A DNA stretch of 64,000 nt from Heterostelium album PN500 (lineage: Eukaryota; Evosea; Eumycetozoa; Acytosteliales; Acytosteliaceae). This document shows positions 25,307 through 36,959 of the stretch, piece by piece. The stretch's first letter is position 1; each line of letters starts with the position of its first letter. Under the pieces are notes generated by a model that saw nothing but the letters and a program-made list of their open reading frames with translations, was not told the DNA's origin and made no database searches. The position numbers and the translations under genes were made by a program. The DNA lies in NCBI RefSeq assembly GCF_000004825.1, contig NW_008805091.1:186001-250000 (forward strand), read 5' to 3'.

Positions 25307-26381
25307 ATGTCAAGTACAACATCTACAACCACAACTACTAGTGGTACTACTAGTAATAATAGTGATTTAGATCAATCAGCAGAGAGAACTAAAAAGAGAG
25401 ATCCCGGTAGAATTACCAAGGTCATCAAGTGTGGTGTAGTAGGTGATGGTACCGTTGGTAAGACCACACTGCTTCTCTCATATATCACCCAGGCATTCAT
25501 CACTGAGTACACTCCAACCGTATTCGATAACTTCTCTGCCATTGAACAGGTTGAAGATGGTAAACTTGTCAATGTAATTCTTTGGGTAATATTTCATTCA
25601 TCAATCTTGTTTTTTTTATCTGCTTGGTTACTAACTTCATACATAAACATAATTTATATATATATATATATACATATAGGATACAGCAGGTCAAGATGAT
25701 TATGCACAAATCAGAACTACATGTTATACCAATTGTAAATATGATGTATTCTTATTGTGTTATTCAGTTGTAAATCGTGATTCATTTGATAATGTTAGAT
25801 ATAAGGTAGGTATTAATCTCTATATAATAATAATAGAGATAGTTAATAAATATGTAAAAGGAAAAAGTTAACTAATAGATTTGTTAATGATATGTATGAT
25901 ATGATAGTGGTTACCAGAGTTGAAAGCAAATTCACCGGGTACTCCATTCATTTTGGTCGGTACAAAGACTGATATGCGTGACACTGCCTCACCACCTCTC
26001 AGCGGACAGAATCAAACGATCAGTTTCAAAGAGGGTCAAAAGAAGGCAAAGGATATTAAAGCTAATAATTTTATGGAGTGTACATCGAAAGATCCATCCA
26101 GTGTAGCCAAGGTGGTATTGGAGGCAATCAATATCGTGGTGGAGCGCGACAGACTAAAGAGAATCAACAACGAAAAGATATGGAAGAAAGAAGTCAAGAA
26201 GGAGGAGAAAGAAGCAAAGGCCGAACAAAAGACTAAAGAAAAGATTGAGAAACAACAGGCAAAGACTAAATCAACTGATGGCAGCAGCACAACTACCACC
26301 ACAACCACAACTACATCCACCTCATCCACCAACTCATCCAACAAGTCACCTGAAGGCTCACCAAAACAAACAAGAGAATAA
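25307..26381 (+). CDS. Rho/Rac family small GTPase with long non-prenylated tail
   Basis: Exons 25307-25585, 25680-25805 and 25908-26381 give about 292 residues. The GTPase motifs are all visible: P-loop GDGTVGKTT, effector region [10 protein letters not shown] (a Rho-family hallmark), DTAGQDDY in G3, GTKTDMRD in G4 and ECTSKD in G5, plus the Rho insert region. The first about 35 residues are a Ser/Thr-rich extension. After the G domain comes a highly charged Lys/Glu segment likely to be helical, then a poly-Thr/Ser tail ending KQTRE. There is no CAAX prenylation box, unlike most Rac proteins, so membrane anchoring must differ. Dictyostelids have many Rac genes and I cannot assign an orthologue. 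Role inferred: actin regulation. Confidence 0.92.
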
Positions 26382-26939
26382 TCACTTAATCATATGAATA
26401 ACACCCTAAAAACAAAAAATAGCATGTGAATCATATGTTTCTCGATATGATTGATCCGATTACATTAGTTAACAACACACACAAACAGACAAAAAAATAA
26501 TAATAGCAATAATAACAAAAAAAAAGATTCAAAAAGAGTGTAATAATAAAATAATTCTACAACAACAAACTGCAGTTCATCAAAGTTTGCATAACCAACC
26601 AACCATTGTCAATATTTAATAAAAAAATAAAAAACTAATTATCCTATTTATGATTTTCTTCTTAATTAAATATTTATTGGTTGATGTTTCTATTTAGCTT
26701 TGCACTGTTTTTAAATCTATTTTATTTTAATTGTTTCTTCTTTCTACTTAAGTAACTTAAATTTCAAATACATTTAATATAGTTATTATGATAGCAAAAT
26801 CTTTTGTTAAAAATGACAAGTATACTTATCAAATTAAAAATAACTTTGATAATCGAATTGATTTAGAGATATACAGATAGTGTAACAAATACTACTATTA
26901 TCTTAATATTCAACTCTTAACTTTTTTCTTTAATTTCCT
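26382..26939. other. AT-rich spacer after the Rac gene
   Basis: AT-rich DNA with no gene seen. It ends in a pyrimidine-rich stretch (26920-26941) that looks like an intron end in front of the Uma2-like relic. Confidence 0.4.
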
Positions 26940-27361
26940 TCAAGTCACCCAAGTGAGGCATTCGTCCCATAGTACATGGAATTTAGACACCCCAGATATT
27001 CGAATAAATAGTATATCAGCTCACCCACCAGAGTTTGTTATAGAGAGTAGAGCTTACAACCCTTCCTGTCCAAACAATGCACTAGAATACCAAATGAACA
27101 AAATGGTAGATTGGATTGAGTTTGGAGTGCAGTCTGGCATTCTATTTGATGGTCCTGGAAGACATCTATACCTATATTGTAACGGCTCAATATTACAAGC
27201 CGAAGGACATTCTCAATCTTTGATAAATCCTCAAGTAGAAGAACAAGTTGCTAAAACCAACCAGATCCACTTCTAAATGGTCCCAACATGATTGTTCATA
27301 GTGTATTAGCGGTAAATGGATTCAAAATTAATCTCGAAACTGTCCCAATGGATCAATATTA
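26940..27361 (+). pseudogene. Uma2-like (PF05685/DUF820) domain relic
   Basis: One frame reads about 108 residues to a stop at 27276: TPDIRINSISAHPPEFVIES, then LEYQMNKMVDWIEFGVQSG and DGPGRHLYLYCNGS. A second frame continues with DPLLNGPNMIVHSVLAVNG and ends FKINLETVPMDQY at 27361. Read together they follow the order of the Uma2 family (P-D/E-F-V-I-E, helix with EY, GV..gwL-D, vYvY-G, then a late GF..dL), a restriction-endonuclease-like fold common in bacteria, especially cyanobacteria. No start or N-terminal half is present, and the two halves are in different frames, so the locus looks broken. An origin by transfer from bacteria is possible. The assignment rests on pattern matching by eye. 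Confidence 0.45.
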
Positions 27362-27834
27362 AATCTTACATCAATTTCATTCATCTATAATTATTTAATA
27401 AAGAATCTATATCAATCATATGATAGCCAATATTTCCAAAAATAAACTGTAATTAATTATATGTTTAAAATTGAAATTTATTTTTAAACATGTTTTTGAT
27501 ACCCACACCAATATTTTCATACTAAATGCACAATGTGTTTAATAAATCGATTTATAAAAAAAACAAAACAAACAAATTTGATCAATGTTAATTAATTGTG
27601 TTGCAACACATCCTAATTTGATCTTTACTGGATGACCACATTTAATTGGTCAATATTCTAAAAAAAAAAGTCAAACTTTTTTTTTTACCACCAAATTTTG
27701 AATTTTTTTTTTTTTTTTTTTGGTTGCTGGCAGTTATTGAGAGCTCATTGTGTTCATGAAACATTTTTGAATGTAAATTTCATTTGTTTCAATTTATTTA
27801 TTTGTAAAGTTATTATATAAAACTTAAAAACAAG
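27362..27834. other. AT-rich promoter region of the FKBP gene
   Basis: AT-rich DNA with a long T run at 27704-27721. No gene is seen. The end of the stretch should contain the promoter and leader of the downstream FKBP gene. Confidence 0.4.
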
Positions 27835-28664
27835 ATGTCCAAATTAATTTTAGTCTTAATTGCCTTGTTATCAGTATCTTTAGTATTTGCTCAAGATATT
27901 GAAATTAGAAACTCTGTAAGTAATTGAAAAGTCATGATATGTCTTTGATTTGATTTGATTTGATCTTTGATGATTTTATCAAGTTTCATTTTACATTCAT
28001 TCATACTTACTTACTTATATTTAATGTTAAATATATGTTTTAGGTTCTCGGTGAGAATGGTTGTGGAGAAAAGAAGGCAGCCGTTGGAGATAGAGTTTCA
28101 ATTCTCTACGTTGGTAAATTAGAGGATGGTACTATTTTCGATGCCTCAGAGAGACACGACAACAAGCCATTCGATTTCATTGTTGGTGAGGGTAAAGTCA
28201 TCCCAGGTATGGATCGTGGTGTCGTCGGTATTTGTGAAGGTGAAACCAGAGAGTTTTACATTCCATACCAACTTGCTTACGGAGAAGGTGGAGTAAGTAC
28301 AAAAAAAGAATATTACATAGAGCAACAAGATCATCATCTCGAGAATCAATCATATTCATTATCTTTTTTGTTTGTTTGTTGTTTGTTTCTTTTTTTGTTA
28401 TTTTAGTTCCAAGAGGTTATCCCACCAAAGGCTAATTTGGTATTTGAAGTAACTGCTGTTGCCATCGAAAAGCTCTCAGAGATTCCATTCATCTACCGTT
28501 TCATCCCAACTCCAGAAACCATCGGAGCATTCCTTATCGTCGGTGTCTTTGTCACCATCTTGCGTTACGTCATGCAACGTTTCCAACCAAACTCTGAAAT
28601 CAAGAAGCCAAGAACCAAGCCAGAGAAGAAGGACAAGAAGGAAAAGACCCCTAAACAAAATTAA
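27835..28664 (+). CDS. FKBP-type peptidyl-prolyl isomerase, ER membrane type (FKBP11-like)
   Basis: Exons 27835-27915, 28044-28292 and 28407-28664 give about 195 residues. A typical signal peptide (LILVLIALLSVSLVFAQ) opens the protein. The FKBP domain spans about residues 28-135: VGDRVSILYVGKLEDGTIFD, PFDFIVGEGKVIPGMDRG, YIPYQLAYGEGG and IPPKANLVFEVTAV, with the conserved Tyr, Phe-Asp, Val-Ile and Tyr positions of the drug-binding pocket. A hydrophobic span (TIGAFLIVGVFVTILRYVM) follows, and a Lys-rich tail ends KTPKQN. Signal peptide, one FKBP domain and one C-terminal membrane helix is the FKBP11 layout. It likely assists folding of secretory proteins in the ER. Confidence 0.92.
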
Positions 28665-30006
28665 ATACGATACACCTTTTTTTAAAGAATAAACTAACAT
28701 ATCAAAACAAAAAAAAAAAAAAAAAGAAGAATAAGGAAAATAATAGATATACTTTATAAATTTAGTTAATTGTTGGGAGTAAAACAAACAAATCAAAGGA
28801 ATAAATATTTAATTGATCGAAATACTGTCAAACACCAAAGTTTAGCCAAAAGTCTCTTACCCACATTATCAAAACTTAACCGGATACCATCAAATTACTT
28901 CAACCAAAGCAACACACACACACACACACCGATCCCATTAAACTTTTATACTTTGAATTTAATCAACGGTTTTTTAGTTAATATCCAAAAAAAACATATT
29001 TTTAATGACTTACAAAGATGCACACTTGTGGATCCCAACAATCTGCAAACACATTTAATTAATAATAATAATTTTTTTGTTTTTTTTTGATGATTTAATT
29101 TGGTGAAGGTGATTGGGGGGTTGTTTTTTTTAATAATATCTAAAAACCAAATAATTTAATATTACATTATTTTTTTTTATTAAGCCTAACCAATAACCAA
29201 TAAGTTCATCAGTGAGAGGTTTGAGTGTGTTTCATTATTCACAATAATTTAACAAATTGTTTGTTACTGTTGTTGTCATTGTCATTGTCACACACCCACC
29301 AGTTTAGACTATTTGTTTTTGTTCTGTTTTAATATCTTTTCATTTTCAAGTCAGTCACACACACCTCATAAAAACAGAGATAATACAAGCATCATATATA
29401 TTTTAGTGATCACACTGATTAGGATTAGATGTGTTTTGGTTCTTTCTAAGTCTGTCATAACCAAGGACAAATCATCATATCACAGAACTACATAGATTAG
29501 ATAGATAGATAGACAAGATAGATTGACAAAAGCTTTTGTCGTATCTTTATTTTAATCAGTAATATTACATTTTGGTAGATGTTCGTTTTCAGCAAAGTAA
29601 TACCACGAGTAAGTTAGTAGAATGCAAATACGTTTTAAAAGAGTTAGAAACTAACATTTAAAAAATTATTTATTTTTTTAATAAAATATATAGTTTAATT
29701 GATATTTATTTTCCAATTTGTATTATTTATTAATTCAATATTAGTAGTTATTGCTATCTTTCATTCTTGTTTATTTATTCATTCAATTTCAAAATTTAAA
29801 CCCTATTCAATTTCAAACTTTCATTATCACTCACCCAACCAACCCAACCACACACAAACTAATAACTAGTCATCATCAAAATAGATATTAAAAAAACAAC
29901 AAACAATATAGTGTATGTAAAATAGATATATGAATTTCATTTCGAGTAGAGATAAAGATTAATCTAACATATTAATATATAGTTTTAGTTTTTTTTTTTT
30001 CGTAAA
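28665..30006. other. Gene-free spacer with (CA)n microsatellite
   Basis: These 1,342 bp hold no supported gene. An (AC)9 tract lies at 28912-28929, and GATA-type repeats (ATAG)n at about 29496-29512. A and T runs are common. The right half should be the promoter and leader of the GH13-GT5 gene. Confidence 0.5.
28912..28929. repeat. (AC)9 dinucleotide microsatellite
   Basis: A perfect run of nine AC units in intergenic DNA downstream of the FKBP gene. Confidence 0.9.
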
Positions 30007-33000
30007 ATGCAAAATATTGAAGATTTGATCCAACAGGTTCTTAGAGATGAGACTTGTTGGAAGAATCCAATAGTTTCACTTGGATCCGGTTCTTCCACCA
30101 CTGAAAAGTCATTACCTTCCGGACCGGTTCCATATGTAAAGATACCGATTTCTCTGGTTTTATTAGATAATCTTTCCGATTTGAGAACAATCTCACCAGT
30201 TTCTCCAAATTCACCTACTCTTGGTGCAACTAGTTCAACTGCTTCTAGTGGTGTTAATAATAGTAGTAGCAGCAGTGCAAGTTCATCCAATACCAATAAT
30301 ACTTCATCGACTTCCTCTGCTACCAACAACACCACCAATAACACCAGCGGTGGAGGTGGCAGTGTCTTGGTGAATTCAGAGTATGAGAATAAAGTGGCAA
30401 CTATCAATGATATCGTCAGAAAGATGGTTGCCAAACACATTGCACCGATTACACCTTCGTTGTTGGATGGATCGTTCACTGTCTGTTTGGATCCAAGTGA
30501 TAAGGAGATGTTGATTCTGGCCGATGAAACAATGTCAGGGAATCAAAGTATATTCGGACCTGGTGTTGCACCGGGTTCAGTGGATTCCGCCTCTAGACAA
30601 AAGCAATTGGATGGTAGCCAACCAATGAGTGTCAATTGGATGTCTTTGATATTAAAGATTCATCAGGCGCTGCTACAGAGTACACTCCACCAGAATCTGC
30701 TCAAGAAGATTGCCAGCACGAAATCACAGGCCAACTTGGAAACCTCGAATCCAATGAACTCACTCAAGGATCCAACTCACAAGAGACTATCGACAGTGTC
30801 ACTCTCATCGAATTCTCTTACCAACAATAGCAAGCCTGATCGTTCCATCAACGGACAGATCAAAGAGGAGGTCAAGTCGACACCGGTCACACCAACACAA
30901 GTGTCGCCACTGCTAAAGGACACACTGGCCAAAGAGGAGCCATCGTCCATCGATCTCAACCAAGGTCGTGGCGGTTCACCAATCACCACATCGGGTTTCA
31001 CAGTGAGCAAATCGGCAGTAAACAAGAATCCAAAGTCTAATCTCAGTAGCGGTAGTTCTAACGTATCTACCTCATCCTCATCGTCGTCGTCGTCATTCTC
31101 ATTGTCAACTTTGATGGCAAATGCATCTTCAAGTCCATCCAGTTCAATTCCAAGTAGTTTGAAAGATTTGGCCAACCGAAATGCCAAATCCGATTTGGCA
31201 AGACAAGAATTTAATAATTCCACAAACAATCCCAACATCAACAAGTTACCTAGCCAGTTTGAGACCGATCCAGTTATGTTACCGGACGGTTCAGAATATC
31301 AAAACTCTATACCAATACCAAACTTCCAAAATAGATTCCCTGTTGGACATACACCAAATGGTCCACACTCATTCAATGCACCCTCGAATAGTGTCGGTGG
31401 CGGTGTTATGTCATCATCGATTCCAAATGTTATCTCACCAAATAACAACAACATTCCATCGATGCCAGTCTCACTGCCAATGAATATGTCATCATCGTAC
31501 CAAGGACCAAATACTCTCAGAGTATCAAGTTCACCCTATGATTTCGCACCATCGCCATCTGGACTGCCACCAACTCGTTTGACAGAGTCGTTCTTCCCTT
31601 CGGTTGGATCGCGTGGACCACCCTCTTTCGATGCCATTCCAAGTCAGGTGGTACCACAACAACTCTCTGTATCACCACAGCCAACCGGACCATCTTCACT
31701 CGTCAATCCACTGCTCTCCAGTGGTGGATTTGCAAGTCGTTCAATGATGCAACAACAACAGCCTCCAACTGCATCACCGATTGGCAGTCTTCAAGACAAC
31801 AACTCAATGATCTCACCAATGATGTCAAACAACCAACAAAGCAATCTTCCACAACAATCCAATCCAAATCTATCTACTAGCAGCAGTGTACCAACAGTTC
31901 CAACAATGATTCCACTGTCTGCACCAAACACTGACACTATTGTCGAAGCCAGTAGTTCATTCAAAGCCGTCCCAAGTCAACAGTCGCAACCAACCAGTCA
32001 ACATTCGCTAGCAACCATCTCTGGAAAGATGGATCAAACACTCTCAGAGTGGTTGGATATCTCTATCTATTGGACTCAAGACTTTGCTCCTCTCAGTCAA
32101 GAGGATGAGCGTACTCTCACCGATGGATTGAATCTCGACTTGCGTTCCCTCCTCTTGGTTGAGAGATCCGGTGGTCGTTTAGATCACTTTTTAGAATCAA
32201 AACTTATTCACTCGATCAATCAGAGACTCACCGAGACAATCGAATCAAAGATATCGCCTTGGGTAGATCAAATCTACTACAACTGGGTTAAGCTTGTCAA
32301 TGTCAAGTATCACGAAGAGATTGCCAGTAAGCTGAATACCACCACCCTCCAAGAGTATTCCAATCGTATTTGGAGTGTTGCCAAGTATCACAAGTATTTG
32401 GATATGATTGTCAACTTGAGACGTCGCTACCCACCAGCAGCAACCACAACAGTTGTTGTTCCAACACAAGGAAGTGCATTGGGAGCATCACAATCGACGT
32501 GCTCCAACGAAGAGGAAGCAGAGGCATTGAAGATTGTCAAAATAATTCAAGAGGATGCATTCTATCTTGTGAATATTCAACATCGTTCATTGAAATTGGT
32601 TGAGAAAATAACGATTGGACTGTTGGGACATGCTTCGCCAGCTGTCAGACAGGAAGCAGTTAGATTGCTCAATGTAATCTATGACTCACATAACTGGCAG
32701 TTTGAAGCACCTTTGAAACCAGTGATTCGTTGTATTGGCGATGCATTCAAGGTAGAATTGGAGCTCGAGAGTGTACTCCCAGATGAACTGGTCAAGCGAA
32801 TCTATTTGCTGACGACTACACCACCCTCTACAAAAGTTAGTGCTATGCCAGGTTCAAACTACACAATATTCGCCAAACACCGTCCAAAACTCGAGGGTAC
32901 AAGACTGTCGTTTGAAGCACCGGTCTCACTGTATCGTGCTGGTTACTATGATTGGCGATTCGTTGAGTTGCAATCGAATGGAAACTATGTTCCATTTGAT

Positions 33001-36000
33001 TTCCAAGCCTACAAACTAAAATCAAAGATTGATGCTACTGCCGCTTTCAAGCGCTACAACCATCGCCGGGGTTCAACAGCCAAATGGACTGGATCAGATT
33101 CAAGGTCGTTTCATTGTACATCCAAAGCTGCGTGAAGAGATTATGCACGAGGTTTGGGTGGATTTGGTTGAAGCTGTTTGGGATCCATATAGAGGTGAAA
33201 TATCAAAGAAAGGTACTCTCTCAAATCTCATTGATTCACTCGATAAATTCCACAAGGAGGGTATTACAACACTCTATGTTATGGGACTGCTAGAGAAGCT
33301 GCCAAACTCACATCCGTTCTGTCCAACCGATCGTAACCTACCAAATCGTGCACTCGGTGGTAATGAGCAGTTCAACTTGTTGATCTCCAAGGCCAAACAA
33401 TTGGGAATCAAGATTGTCATTGATTCTACTGCCAGACTCTCCTCGAAGCAAGCTCATCGTAAATACAATGGATCGATTCTCCATACTCTCGATTCCAAGG
33501 GACAACTCACCAGAATGGAGGGTACCGATTCAGTTGAATTCACCTGGCCAGACTGTGTTATGATGAACTTTAGAAAGCTATCGGTTTGGGAGATGATGGT
33601 ACAGGAAACATTGGCATGGGGTGATCGGGGTATCGATGGTGTAAGAATTGACTCTGGACACATCTGTCCATTGTTGATTCGTTCGAATCTAGATGAGCTC
33701 TATAGAATCGACAGTGATGACCAACCACATTTCACTAATCAACAGATCTTTGATGGTGAGATAGTACTTCAACCATCGGAGGAAGGTCGTAACTTTGGTT
33801 ATTGGGGTACCACTCCAAAGTCACCGAAACAATCGACACCGTTCTATCCGAATCCACTGTTTATAAAGTTGACTCGTGAGGTATGGCATCGTTATCCACA
33901 ATTTGTTTTCCTCTCTGAGGTTTATTGGGAGCGTGAACTGCACTCTATTGTCTCTGGTCTGGTGCCGTACAGTAGCGCCATACCCAGAGCGTTGGCATCG
34001 GTGTTTGACAAGGCAATTAGCAAGGATGGTATTGTATTCGACTTGAGACAACGTCAGTCTGTAAAGGCACTCTATGAATACTATGAGATGCGTATGTCAA
34101 CCTATCCACAAAACTCGATCATCTTGTTCCCATCATCGAATCACCACTCGCCTTATCCTCTGCAGATCTACAACGCCGGTGCATGGGCAGCAGTCGATGC
34201 ACTCTATTTCCTTCCGGAGATTCCAATCACCTATATTGGCGAGCAATCCGGTTGGTATTACCATGTAGATATCCACTCTTCACGAATCAAACTGGGAATG
34301 TCTGCCACACCATATCAGCTGCAATACCCGCAGATCAATGGTCACTATGCACATCGTGTCACTCTCAGAAAAACCCATACACTGCTACGTCGTGGTGGTA
34401 TGGTTCCACTGCTTTGTTATCACGCCGGTGGATGGCATGATCGTGTATTTGGATTCGCGCGTTTCTCTGGCGAGGAACTTGCAATCATTGCAATCAACTT
34501 TGACAACCATGAAACAGAGTTCTACGTTGACTGCAGTCCGCTCGCACGTATCTCAACAGCCGAGACAATCTATAGAATGGTGGATCTCATCAATCCAAGC
34601 AATCCACCTCAGTATCTCAGTCTACAAGAGTTACTCTATGAGAAGCACTTTGTTGTCGTACCCGGATACAGTTCTATCTGTTGGGGTGTCTATCACCAAG
34701 TGAATTCGCCAGCTGCCGTTCGTGTACTCTATGAACACAGCATGATCCGTTTGAAACAACTGTTGGCAGACGATGTCGACCCATCTCACAATCTGATCTA
34801 TTCTATTCTCAAGAAGGGCTTGATGAGCGGAGTCGATGCTTTCGCTTCGGCACTCGAAGATATTCTCTCCAACTTGTCTGGTAACTCTGAAAAGACATTC
34901 GCTTCTTTCATTCAAGGTGTTCTCTATCACATGACTAAATCACAATTCGAAGGATATCAAATCATTTCCTACTTGGAGGCAATTGCTCAGCGTGGTCTCA
35001 TTCAAAATCGTATTCCCAAGATCTGTCGTGAGGTGTTGCAACACAATATTCTCGGACCAATCGTGTTTATCACACCAGAGATTGGTCGTTTCTCAACGGT
35101 CGGTGGTGTAGGTGTTATGCTTGATGAACTCACTCGTAGTCTTCAATTGTTGGGTGTCGAGGTCCATATTATTTCACCATACTACAACTATGGTAAGGGT
35201 GGACGTACTGGCTATCTCGAGAAGGAGGAAGGTATCAAATGGCAGAGAAACGTTGTTACCTACGTTGGTCCTGACCGTGTTGAAGTGGGTGTTCACGAGG
35301 GTGTCGACAAGGGTATCCACTTGCATTTCCTTCATCACTTTGAGTATTTCCCAACCCCATACAACTCTGGCTCACCTGTCCATCAACTGAAAACCATTGT
35401 TCTCTTTGCCAAAGCATCACTTGAGTTACTCTGTCAAATTAGATTGTTACCATCGGTCATTGTAACCAACGATTGGTTCTGTGGATTGGTACCAGCCTAT
35501 GCCAAAGCCGGTGCATTTGGAACAACTTTCAACGGAACTACCTTCTTCCATTTAGTTCATAACCTCGAGGAAGCATATCAAGGACGTATCTATCCAGATG
35601 GTGGAGATGATCTCAATTGGATTCATCAATTACATCGTGACTTGATTATGGAGCCATATTCACATGCTCCATGTCTTAACGCATGTAAGTATAAATATAA
35701 ATATATGAAAAGTTAATACAAAACATAATTAGCTAACCATAATTTACTTTTAATTAAAACTATTTAGCGAGATGTGTATTACTAACATGTAATAATTGGG
35801 GAACTGTATCGAAATCATATCTCTATGATCTTTTAAGAACATCTCATCTTTCTAATTTATTACATCAATTCCCACAAGCATTTGGTAAGCTATTCACAAT
35901 TTAGAAATTAATATTAATCAAAAATATGTATATATATTAACTTTAGATTATTGTTAACATTTTATAGCTCATTCAAATGGTATTAGAGTAAAAGAAAGAA

Positions 36001-36749
36001 GAACACAATTGACAACAATTGCAAAAGATCGTCATGAAGCAAAAGCAAAACTTCAGAAAAAGTATTTCAATCATGTCGATGATACCATTCCAATCTTTAG
36101 TTTTGTTGGTAGAATCGTTTTGCAAAAGGGTGTTCATCTCATTTTGAATGCAGTGCGTGAGTTGATCGGACACTATCAAGGAAAGATTCAGGTACTGGTC
36201 GGTGGTATGGCCAATATGAAAGATCCATACGCCAGCAGTTGTGCATGGAGTATGCAAGCGCTCTGCAAGCAATTCCCAACATCGTTCTGGGCCGATCCAG
36301 ATTCGTTCTTCTCCGACGGTTCACTGGTCAATCTCGGTTCCGATTTCGGTTTGATGCCATCGCTCTTTGAGCCATCGGGTGTCGTCCAACAAGAGTACTT
36401 TGCCGCTGGAACACCGGTGATTGCATTCAAGACCGGTGGACTTAAAGATACTGTTTTCGAGTACAATCAAATCGATGAAACCGGCAATGGTTTCACTTTC
36501 GAAGCTCATAAACACACCGATTTCGTTCAGGCGATTCACCGTGCCTACGCTATCTATCAGAACCCACACCACTACCAAAAGATTCGTGAACGTTCCTACG
36601 AGTCGGTACTCGACATGTCTGTGGTAGCCGAAGCATGGGCAAAGGAATTCTCACGTATGCGTAGATCGATCTGGGCAGACAAAACATTGGTCGATGAAAA
36701 TTGTGCCAAACTTTTATCTGAGCAACTTCAGTCAACTAAATTAAATTAA
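30007..36749 (+). CDS. Giant GH13-GT5 fusion, glucan/starch-synthase-like
   Basis: Exons 30007-35684, 35768-35884 and 35968-36749 encode about 2,190 residues if one base is skipped near 33060-33075, where the frame changes with no possible intron. The N-terminal 670 residues are Ser/Asn/Pro-rich. A helical region and a beta-sandwich-like part follow. A GH13 alpha-amylase-type barrel covers about residues 1,020-1,480: HEVWVDL, GIDGVRIDSGH (nucleophile Asp), FLSEVYWE (acid Glu). At the third catalytic position the usual NHD reads NHH, so hydrolysis is doubtful. A GT5 domain from about residue 1,680 shows VFITPEIGRFSTVGGVG, IVTNDWFCG, FVGRIVLQKGV and FEPSGVVQQEYFAAGTP (the E-x7-E type motif). 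This order recalls fungal alpha-glucan synthases. A polysaccharide synthase role is inferred. Confidence 0.85.
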
Positions 36750-36959
36750 TAATTGTTTTAAACTATTTGAAAAAAATTAAAGCATCACTCATATTAATAC
36801 CCTATAAATTTTCTTGAACTAAACTCTGATTTATTTTAGCTAATTGGTTTCTTGTTCATTTTTTAAAATAGGTCACAGAATTTTCTCTAAGTGTCCAAAC
36901 ATTTGTTAAAAGATATTGTGCGATAAAAGTGGTAGTTGGAAAGAGAAAAGGTTTTTTTT
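36750..36959. other. 3' flank of the GH13-GT5 gene
   Basis: AT-rich DNA between the stop codon and the crinkler-like fossil. No gene is seen. Confidence 0.35.

Noticed and set aside
33029-33135. Interpretation as two separate genes (a scaffold-like protein and a separate GH13-GT5 enzyme)
   Set aside because: The frames overlap while both still look coding, no promoter space exists between them, and a single base resolves it. An indel is simpler.
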